Shown here: one piece after another, positions 57,663 to 64,000 of the stretch | How the letters are laid out: each line of letters begins with the position of its first letter | Numbering within the stretch: position 1 is the first letter of the stretch | NCBI RefSeq assembly: GCF_002902965.1 | Contig: NZ_CP026106.1 | Span: forward strand, 1,364,001 to 1,428,000 | Direction: 5' to 3' | DNA length: 64,000 nt | Source of the DNA: Paraburkholderia hospita | Lineage (GTDB): Bacteria > Pseudomonadota > Gammaproteobacteria > Burkholderiales > Burkholderiaceae | Program-made: the position numbers and the translations under genes | Notes under the pieces: generated by a model | What the model saw: only the letters and a program-made list of their open reading frames with translations | Database searches by the model: none | What the model was told of the DNA's origin: nothing

Positions 57663-60498
57663 GCAATTGGCGATACGCGTTGGTGGAACCGGTCACGGGG
57701 CGCTTCGTCACGCGGCATGCGCCGGCGTTGGCGACGCGGAACATCGGTGCGATGTGCGAGCGCAGATCGAACGAAAAGCCGTTGCGTGTGCGCACGAAGT
57801 GGTCGAGCATGCCGTTGGCTTCGGCGAGATAGGGCACAGGGCGCGCTGCCGATTGGTCGATCACGGCGAAGCGCGCGGTGCCGTCGCCCGTCAGGTGCAC
57901 ATAGGTGCCGCCCGGTCCCGGCAGATAGCCCGCGACACCCGTCGCATTCGACATGTCGGGCACCTTGCCGGCGGGAAGTCGCACGGTGCGCAGATTTGCC
58001 TCGTTGCGCACGACCCAGACGTTGCTGCCGGGCTCCTGATAGATGCTGGTGTCGAGCCAGTCGAGCACCTTGCGCGCGTATTCGGAGGTGAAGACGGGCG
58101 TGACGGGTTGCTTGAGCACGGTATCGAAGATCTGCTGCAGCGCTTTCATCGAAGCGTACTTCGTGCCCGTGAACATGTGGTAGTAGATGTCCATCGGCTT
58201 GAAGCGAATTGGCTTGTCCGTCATCGCGAACGTTTCGAGCACGCGAGAAAATCCATAGAACGGGCCATGCCAGAGGTCCGTGTATAACTCTTCGTTCTGA
58301 TTGGGCGCGAAGATCTGAAAGTAGCCGTTCTTCATCACGCCAAGCGGCGCAATCGCGGCCCAGCTCGGAAAGCGCTTCGTGATCAGCGTGTCGCCGCCGT
58401 TCAGGTTCAGCACACCTGCTTCGTACGCCGCCTTGAGAACCGGCGAGGGCACCTGGCAATCGCCACTCCACAACACCATGCGCACGGGCTTCGACGCGGG
58501 CGCGACATTGCGGTCGATATAGTCGATTGAGCCTTTGACCTCGCGGTCGATATTGAACCGGTAGCCGGGAATGTCGATGGACAGGCCGCTGCTGTTCGTC
58601 TGGCTGCTGCCTTCCGTCGGCGTGTCGCGTGTGTCGGAGACGCCCAGGCCCGTGACGCGCATCCATTGCAGCGGGTGCGTGTAGGTATGGGTCGCGACTT
58701 CGACATTCGGCAACTCGAAGATCTGTCTGCCGATCGTGCGCAGGTGCGGCGCGAAGCTTTTGAACGGGCCTTCGTCGCTTACCTCGCCCTCGATCAGCGA
58801 GACGGTGGTGGGCATGCCGGAGTCGCGCAACAGCGCATACAGCATGTCGCCTGAGTATTGCGGCGTGATGTCGGAGTTGGGCGGCGTGTAGTTCGTGTAC
58901 TCGGCGCGCGAGGCAAACCCGTCGCCGTCGATATGCGACATCAGCAGACGCCGGCCGTTTTCTGTCGTCGTGTCCGGCACGGGCATGTCATGGTTCAGGC
59001 GCAACGCGGCGCGCAGAAATTCGATGGGTTGCGTAACCCAGCGCGCCTGATTGACGGCATCCAGCTCGTACACGCCAAACGGGCGCATCGCATAGCCGCC
59101 CCAAGGCGTGATGCCCGCGCCGTCGATCACGAAGTCGCCCGAGCGCAGCCGCAGCAGCGAACGGCTATGCGGACCGACGCGGACGGGTGTGAAGTCGCGT
59201 GCCAGCGGATGCGGCTTCATTTCGAAGCCCATCATCTTCGGATCGTACGATTCGACGTCGAGCTTGCCGTTCGACGGCGCGCCGGCCACCGTTTCGAGGT
59301 CGAGTTTCTTCGCGAGATCGGCGTCCATCTGCGTGCCGAAAGTCGTGAACACCGCAACGGGAATCTTCGCGTCGATCTGCGCTGTGAGCCAGTCGCGATA
59401 CGCCTTGCTATTCGGCACCTGGCCTTCGAGCCATAGCACGATGCCCGCATAGCGGTCGCGCAGATCGCCTTCGGGCATCGGGTCGCGCGCATCGCGATAG
59501 TCGATCCGGTAGCCGAGGTAGTTGAGCGGCATCGCCAGAAAGCGCACGCCCGGCGACACGTTCAGGTCCGTGCGCAGCGGCGGGTCCTGGATCACCAGAA
59601 TGCGACGTTTGACGGGTTCGACGGCGCCGACGCCCATCGTCGCCAGCGCGCCGTCTGTCACGTAAGGCACGATGCCTTGCGCCCTGATCTTCGCGACGGT
59701 GTCCTGCTGGCATGCGTGATCGGCGGGCGCGCAATAGTCGATCGAGATGACGGGGAGATGATATTGCTCGCGTATCGTCCTCGCCTGTCCGAGCAGCCAT
59801 GCGCGGTCTTGTTCGGAGACTGCCGTATAGCGCTGCTGCGATTGATCCCAGCCGCGATACAGCGACTCGAACGCAACCGCATACACGAGGTCGTGCACCT
59901 GCGGGAGAATCTCGAAGCCGCGATTGAAGATCAGCTTTGCATCGGGATAGCGCGTTTTGATCGCGCGAATCACATTGGCCAGCCCTTGCGTCTGCCGGGC
60001 GCGTGCTTCGTCGGTCTTCGCGACGAGTTGCCACGAATCCATCGTGTCGAGAAAGAAGCCGCGATAGCCTTTGTCCCAAAGCGGCTTGATGACACGCTCG
60101 ACAAAGAACGCGGGCCATTCGGGCTGGCTTTGATCGATCACGCGCGATGCCCATGCTTCATTGCTTCCCGCCAGCCAGTTCTTCGGCAGATCGGCGTAAT
60201 AGCTGCGCGAGGGCAGCACTTCGCCGACGCTCGCATAAGCGAACCACGTGGTATGCGGCAAGCGATGCGCAAGCGGATCGAAACCGCTATCGGGTTCGAC
60301 AACGGCTGCGTCGAATGCAGAAAGCATTTCTACGGGCGGTGACTTGCCGTAATAGAGCGCAAATGAAGGTTGCGTGACGGACGGGGTAATGTCGTCGGCA
60401 AAGGCAGAATGAAAGGGCAATACCAGTGCAATGACAAGAAAACCTGGCGTGCCAATTCGCTGCAAACGCGCGGTGCAAACCGCCAGGCACACTCGCAT
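57637..60498 (-). CDS. pelA: PelA, periplasmic Pel hydrolase/deacetylase
   Basis: The 953-residue protein (close to the 948 of P. aeruginosa) begins with a signal peptide ending FHSAFA. An alpha-1,4-galactosaminidase barrel follows, with FFLDTMDSW (Asp151) and AFESLY (Glu211). A deacetylase domain has SHIDGDGF (Asp524, Asp526) and HTYTHPL (His604, His608), the metal and catalytic set of PelA. It trims and deacetylates Pel. The start at ATG 60498 gives a normal signal peptide; ATGs at 60549 and 60642 are also in frame, none with a clear ribosome site. The pel promoter should lie at 60500-60790. Confidence 0.94.
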   Translation of the reverse strand: MRVCLAVCTARLQRIGTPGFLVIALVLPFHSAFADDITPSVTQPSFALYYGKSPPVEMLSAFDAAVVEPDSGFDPLAHRLPHTTWFAYASVGEVLPSRSYYADLPKNWLAGSNEAWASRVIDQSQPEWPAFFVERVIKPLWDKGYRGFFLDTMDSWQLVAKTDEARARQTQGLANVIRAIKTRYPDAKLIFNRGFEILPQVHDLVYAVAFESLYRGWDQSQQRYTAVSEQDRAWLLGQARTIREQYHLPVISIDYCAPADHACQQDTVAKIRAQGIVPYVTDGALATMGVGAVEPVKRRILVIQDPPLRTDLNVSPGVRFLAMPLNYLGYRIDYRDARDPMPEGDLRDRYAGIVLWLEGQVPNSKAYRDWLTAQIDAKIPVAVFTTFGTQMDADLAKKLDLETVAGAPSNGKLDVESYDPKMMGFEMKPHPLARDFTPVRVGPHSRSLLRLRSGDFVIDGAGITPWGGYAMRPFGVYELDAVNQARWVTQPIEFLRAALRLNHDMPVPDTTTENGRRLLMSHIDGDGFASRAEYTNYTPPNSDITPQYSGDMLYALLRDSGMPTTVSLIEGEVSDEGPFKSFAPHLRTIGRQIFELPNVEVATHTYTHPLQWMRVTGLGVSDTRDTPTEGSSQTNSSGLSIDIPGYRFNIDREVKGSIDYIDRNVAPASKPVRMVLWSGDCQVPSPVLKAAYEAGVLNLNGGDTLITKRFPSWAAIAPLGVMKNGYFQIFAPNQNEELYTDLWHGPFYGFSRVLETFAMTDKPIRFKPMDIYYHMFTGTKYASMKALQQIFDTVLKQPVTPVFTSEYARKVLDWLDTSIYQEPGSNVWVVRNEANLRTVRLPAGKVPDMSNATGVAGYLPGPGGTYVHLTGDGTARFAVIDQSAARPVPYLAEANGMLDHFVRTRNGFSFDLRSHIAPMFRVANAGACRVTKRPVTGSTNAYRQLHVDVACDT

Positions 60499-60790
60499 GA
60501 ATGCGAAAATGATTTTCCTTAAATAACGATGCAATTCGCTTGGCGTCATTGACAGAAAAGTGTTCTGCTGATCTGAACGGGCAGATTGATGTTGTGACGT
60601 CTTGTTCTGCTCAATTGCGTCAGCGCCTATGATAGACAACATTCAGGTGTGCGCCTAGCCTCATTCTTGCTTGAGAGCGCACTCTGTTGCGAATGAAGCG
60701 CGTGTTTTGAAAGTGATGCGCTTTTAAATTCGCGAAACATAGGGGTTTGTGCTAAAGCGAATAAAACGCTTAAAGCTATTTTGAGTGAGA

Positions 60791-62125
60791 TTACCGGTCC
60801 GGTTTTCGGATACGGTGATACCAGTTCATCAATGGTGTTGCGCTTATGCCATGCACGATGACGGAAGAAGTGATGACGGCGAGCGTCAACGGCACGAGGG
60901 GAAGCAGGTCTTGCATGTGACGTTGCTGCATCGACTCAAGTGCGAGCGCAAGGTAATAGAAAGACCCGATGCCGCGAATGCCGAACCAGCTCATCAAGCG
61001 GCGCTGCGCATGCGCGGCATTCGACCCGAGCAATGATGCTTCGACGGCGAGTGGCCTCACCACGATAAAGAGTGCCGCGATCAGTATCGCGCTTTGCCAC
61101 GTGAAGAGCGATGCGCCGGAAGTCGCGAGCACGTTGCCGACGATCATCATCACGACGACTTCCGCGATGCGTTCCAGTTCGATTGTGAAACCGAGCACCG
61201 ATTCGGCCATAAAGGCGTGGGCCTTTCGCGGATCGGAGGCCGTCGCGACGACGTCTTCCGAGTCGACAGTGCCGATCGCTTCGCGCGCCGAGCGGCTGCC
61301 GCTCGCGCGATGCTCGACGCCGCGCATCGCAACGCCCGCTGCGAAGACGGCGACGAAGCCATTGCAGTGCACAAGCAGGGCAGCGCCGTAAGCGAGGCCG
61401 ATCAGTCCGAGCGCAAAGAAGCCTTCGAGGCCGAGTGCCTGCGCGTGGCGCGTGCGTAACCATGCGACGGACTTGGTGGTCATCCAGCCGAGCAAGCCGC
61501 CTATCACGAGGCCGCCCGGAATCCCCGCGATCGCTTCGAATGCGATGCGCCAGCCGCTCGCCTCGTTTCCGTGCGCCGGGCCGGACGTGCATAGGGCGAG
61601 TCCCAATAGCACGAACGGCAACGCGATGCCGTCGTTCAGTCCGCCTTCGCCCGATAGCGAAAAGCGCAGCAGGTCCAGATCGTCGGAATCCTGGACGCCC
61701 ACGTCATGCGCGAGCACGGGGTCGGTCGGTGCAAGGATGGCCGCAAGCAGTAACGACGGACCCCAGTCGAGACCGAGTAGCAGTACGCCGACGAGCGTGA
61801 GAAGCGGTATCGTCAACACCATCGCGACGAAGCCGAGCCGCAGCGGCAACGTCCACATCGGCGCGAAGAGCGGGAGCCGCAGACGCAGCCCGATCGCGAA
61901 CAGCGAGACGAGCAATGCGACTTCCGTGACGGGGCGCAGTATGTGCGCGTCGCGGGCGAGGTCGAGTTGCAGCAGCCCGAATCCGGACGGCCCGAGCGCA
62001 TAGCCGATGGCGAGGTAGAGCATCGCGGCGGATAACGGCAGACGCTTGAACGTCGTGGCGGCGATGCCCATGAAGATCAGCACGCCGCCGACGATCAGAT
62101 ACCACCAGACGGTCTCTTCGTGCAT
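60791..62125 (-). CDS. cation:proton antiporter (CPA1/NhaP type)
   Basis: The 444-residue protein has about 12 membrane segments. Motifs typical of Na+/H+ exchangers are ALGPSGFGLLQLDL, ILAPTDPVLAHDVGVQD with the ion-binding Asp, and SGEGGLNDGIALPFVLLGLA. A late MSWFGIRGIGSFYYLALAL is a strong CPA1 mark. It likely exchanges sodium or potassium for protons. It lies upstream of pelA on the same strand with about 290 bp between starts and end, so it is probably a separate transcript. Confidence 0.9.
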   Translation of the reverse strand: MHEETVWWYLIVGGVLIFMGIAATTFKRLPLSAAMLYLAIGYALGPSGFGLLQLDLARDAHILRPVTEVALLVSLFAIGLRLRLPLFAPMWTLPLRLGFVAMVLTIPLLTLVGVLLLGLDWGPSLLLAAILAPTDPVLAHDVGVQDSDDLDLLRFSLSGEGGLNDGIALPFVLLGLALCTSGPAHGNEASGWRIAFEAIAGIPGGLVIGGLLGWMTTKSVAWLRTRHAQALGLEGFFALGLIGLAYGAALLVHCNGFVAVFAAGVAMRGVEHRASGSRSAREAIGTVDSEDVVATASDPRKAHAFMAESVLGFTIELERIAEVVVMMIVGNVLATSGASLFTWQSAILIAALFIVVRPLAVEASLLGSNAAHAQRRLMSWFGIRGIGSFYYLALALESMQQRHMQDLLPLVPLTLAVITSSVIVHGISATPLMNWYHRIRKPDR

Positions 62126-62150
62126 CAGCAGGTGGCGCGCGGCGGCGCGT

Positions 62151-62588
62151 TCATGGCGCGCGGCCGAACGCTTCGCGCAGCTTGCGTTTGGCCTGCTCCA
62201 GCGTGCTCTTGCGCGATTTCGGCAGATTGCGGCCTGCGCGGTTGATATAGAAATTGAGCATCGACATGGCCGACTGATATGGCGTGCCTTTGCGCCGCTT
62301 GCTGTGCGTCGACGAGCGTTTTAGCGATTGCGCGATTTCGTCCGCGGTTCCTGTTCTGAAGATATCCTTCTCGATGTCCACCGCGTCGCTGGTCTCCATC
62401 ACGCGATGCGACCAGTACTTCGCGTTCTTCCCCGAGCGGCTCGATGCCGCCGTTCGCGCGTGGTGCGCGGCTCTCGCCTGCGAATGACGCTGGCGCGGCG
62501 GACGGCCGCCTCGGGCGCGTGTCGACGCGTGGGCCGTCGTACGCTTTTTCGCGCGCGATGTTCCGCTGCGTTTGCTGGTGCTGGCCAT
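62151..62588 (-). CDS. DUF3175 small basic protein
   Basis: The 145-residue protein has a long lysine/arginine-rich N-terminal half (SKRSGTSRAKKRTTAHASTR) then the DUF3175 core with KYWSHRVMETSDAVDIEKDI and SAMSMLNFYINRAGRNL. The role is unknown; the basic tail suggests DNA binding. ATG 62588 has GGGGAA five bases upstream. It precedes the antiporter by 25 bp and may be co-transcribed. Confidence 0.82.
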   Translation of the reverse strand: MASTSKRSGTSRAKKRTTAHASTRARGGRPPRQRHSQARAAHHARTAASSRSGKNAKYWSHRVMETSDAVDIEKDIFRTGTADEIAQSLKRSSTHSKRRKGTPYQSAMSMLNFYINRAGRNLPKSRKSTLEQAKRKLREAFGRAP

Positions 62589-62666
62589 CGTATTCCCCAT
62601 CAACGGAAATCCGCCCGCTATGCCGGCGTTGCGTAGCGAGCGGACGGTATTGCGTTCGGCGTGTTC

Positions 62667-63161
62667 CTACAGCTTCACGCCGCCTGCTTCGGGCGCATTC
62701 GACGATCCGGGCGCGACGTCGCCGACGCCGAACTCATCCTCTCGGCCCCAGTATGGCTCGCGTCCGTAGTATTGATGGATCGACGTGGCCCATGTGGAAT
62801 CGGCCATCGACGGCCAATGATCCTTGTCGAAGCCAGGCGCGTTCTTCACGCTTTCCGTCGGCATGTCGAGCAGGAAACACTCGCGGTCCGCGTCGAGCGT
62901 GAGCGCGCTCCATGGAATAGCGAGCAGCTTGTCGCCGATGCCGAGAAAACCGCCGCTCGACAGCACCGCATACGCGATGCGGCCCGAGCGCACGTCGAGC
63001 ATGATGTCCTTGATCTTGCCGATGTCGTCGCCGTCGGCGCTCAATACCTTGTCGCCGTCCAGCGTATCGGCCGCCATCACTTCCGGGCCCGGTCCGCGGC
63101 TCCTGCCGCGGCTCGTGCCGACTATATCTGCTCCACCGCGTGTCTGGTTCTGCAACGTCAT
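62667..63161 (-). CDS. PRC-barrel domain protein
   Basis: The 164-residue soluble protein has a PRC-barrel (about residues 28-105) with DTLDGDKVLSADGDDIGKIK, VRSGRIAYAVLSSGGFLGIG and LLAIPWSALTLD, then a tail with WPSMADSTWATSIHQYYGRE. Such proteins are common stress-linked genes in this group. ATG 63161 has GGGAGAA upstream. Confidence 0.88.
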   Translation of the reverse strand: MTLQNQTRGGADIVGTSRGRSRGPGPEVMAADTLDGDKVLSADGDDIGKIKDIMLDVRSGRIAYAVLSSGGFLGIGDKLLAIPWSALTLDADRECFLLDMPTESVKNAPGFDKDHWPSMADSTWATSIHQYYGREPYWGREDEFGVGDVAPGSSNAPEAGGVKL

Positions 63162-63240
63162 GATGGTTCTCCCTGTGTTGGTCCGGATGGATCATGCGTA
63201 CCGCTGGGTTCAAGCAACCTTCAAGCAACTGCTATTCCTA

Positions 63241-63378
63241 TCAACCGTCTTCGCCTACTTCGACGGGATCGGGCAATTCGGGCAGGTCTTTCGATGTGTC
63301 GGGCGGTTCCGGCTCGCCGCGCGGCGCGTTGTCGGGGCGGGCGGTCGAGTTGTCGTGGGAGGTTGGGTCACGGGCCAT
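63241..63378 (-). CDS. 45-residue hypothetical protein
   Basis: A short acidic, proline-rich protein (MARDPTSHDNSTARPDNAPR, then PDTSKDLPELPDPVEVGEDG). ATG 63378 has AGGAG nine bases upstream, better than the frame start at 63438. No domain is recognised; the ribosome site and the neighbouring stress-type genes favour a real gene. Confidence 0.5.
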   Translation of the reverse strand: MARDPTSHDNSTARPDNAPRGEPEPPDTSKDLPELPDPVEVGEDG

Positions 63379-63484
63379 GATGTCGCTCCTGTCTGTGTGG
63401 GAATGCTCATGACAGGAGCGCTGCACGTGGCGTGCCACGCGGCACGCCTTGCAGTGTCGGACGAATACGAAGGGTGTTGAGGAT

Positions 63485-64000
63485 TCAGGGGCGCGCGGCG
63501 ATCTCGTCGAGATGTTCGAGCAGATCAGCAGGGTCTTCGTAGACGCGCAGCGCGCCCGCGCGCTCGAGTTCTTCCTGGCCGTAGCCGCCCGACAGCAGGC
63601 CCACGCCGAGCGCGCGGCAGCGGCGGGCAGCCAGCATGTCCCAGATGCTGTCGCCGACCACGACGGCGTGCTCGATCTGCACCTTCAGCCGATGCGCTGC
63701 GGCGACGAACAGGTCGGGATCGGGCTTCGCGTACTTGACGTCGTCGCGCGTCACGACGACCGTCTTCGACGGATCGACGCCGAGCGCTTCGAGATTGACG
63801 GCCGCCGTCTCCATGCGGCCGCTGGTTGCGATCGCCCACGGCGTACCGCTTTCCGTCAGCGCGGCCAGCAGCGCCTGCGCGCCGGGCAGCGGACGCACTT
63901 GTGCATGCAGTTGCTTGTAAGCGCGAGCATGCGCGCGCCGCAAGCGCTCGACGCGTTCGGCGCTCATGTCGCCGCCCGTCTCGCGCAGCAACTGATGCGT
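63485..64000 (-). CDS. HAD-family hydrolase, partial (5' end outside window)
   Basis: The frame is open through the end of the window, so the start lies beyond 64000. Visible are cap helices, motif II IATSGRMETAA, lysine motif III VKYAKPDPDLFVAAAHRL and motif IV VVVGDSIWDMLAA, as in phosphoglycolate-phosphatase-like HADs. The N-terminal DxD motif is not in the window. It should dephosphorylate a small metabolite. Confidence 0.85.
   Translation of the reverse strand, partial: THQLLRETGGDMSAERVERLRRAHARAYKQLHAQVRPLPGAQALLAALTESGTPWAIATSGRMETAAVNLEALGVDPSKTVVVTRDDVKYAKPDPDLFVAAAHRLKVQIEHAVVVGDSIWDMLAARRCRALGVGLLSGGYGQEELERAGALRVYEDPADLLEHLDEIAARP

Noticed and set aside
56253..58091. 612-codon plus-strand frame opposite pelA/pelB
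   Set aside because: It lies antisense to genes with full motif support and its product is arginine-rich low-complexity sequence, the usual shadow of GC-rich coding DNA.

Overview
The window looks like a stretch of a Burkholderiaceae replicon (Paraburkholderia, Caballeronia or Burkholderia type). The coding sequence is GC-rich. Clear family matches point to this group: a DUF4148 secreted protein, a cynT-cynS pair, an RpfF/RpfR diffusible-signal pair, a complete pelABCDEFG operon and several AraC, TetR and HxlR regulators beside catabolic clusters. Dispersed GC-rich repeats and two IS elements fit this too. The assignment rests on gene families and layout, not on a database search.

0-20 kb is metabolic. 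An alpha/beta hydrolase and a CurA-type oxidoreductase come first. A minus-strand operon follows: enoyl-CoA hydratase, class III CoA-transferase, fumarylacetoacetase-like hydrolase, DUF485 protein, ActP-like symporter and a DUF302 protein, with a divergent AraC regulator. It reads as uptake, CoA activation, hydration and C-C cleavage of an unknown carboxylic acid. An IS630-family element (10577-12048) carrying a second small gene sits just upstream of a YCII gene. Next are an AraC regulator and a divergent PhzF / ornithine cyclodeaminase-like / DAACS symporter operon, then carbonic anhydrase and cyanase beside a truncated cynR whose LysR-type box is intact. A Tat-exported intradiol dioxygenase and flavohemoglobin close this part.

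21.3-25.3 kb is a decayed segment. It has one small intact gene (DUF2970) and remnants of a HAD phosphatase, a class II aldolase, a thiolase with four visible lesions and possibly a TOPRIM-type protein.

25.3-36 kb holds a TetR/MFS pair with matching operator-like sites, a DUF2158 gene, a repeat-rich block, LysE and SMR exporters, an HxlR regulator, an epoxide hydrolase, an M20 peptidase and an Ldh2-type dehydrogenase. 35.7-38.8 kb encodes an RpfF-like fatty-acid signal synthase convergent with a PAS-GGDEF-EAL protein that resembles RpfR. A large palindromic repeat occurs twice, at 28.4-29.1 kb and at 39.2-41.4 kb. The second copy is split by an IS50-type IS4-family element with a recognisable 9-bp target duplication.

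41.4-64 kb has a large Lhr helicase, an aldo/keto reductase, the pel operon (60.5 to 47.5 kb, minus strand), a Na+/H+ antiporter, a group of small stress-type proteins and the end of a HAD hydrolase. The Rpf signalling pair and the pel operon, whose PelD keeps a c-di-GMP I-site, suggest that fatty-acid signalling, c-di-GMP and exopolysaccharide output are neighbours here. That functional link is an inference.
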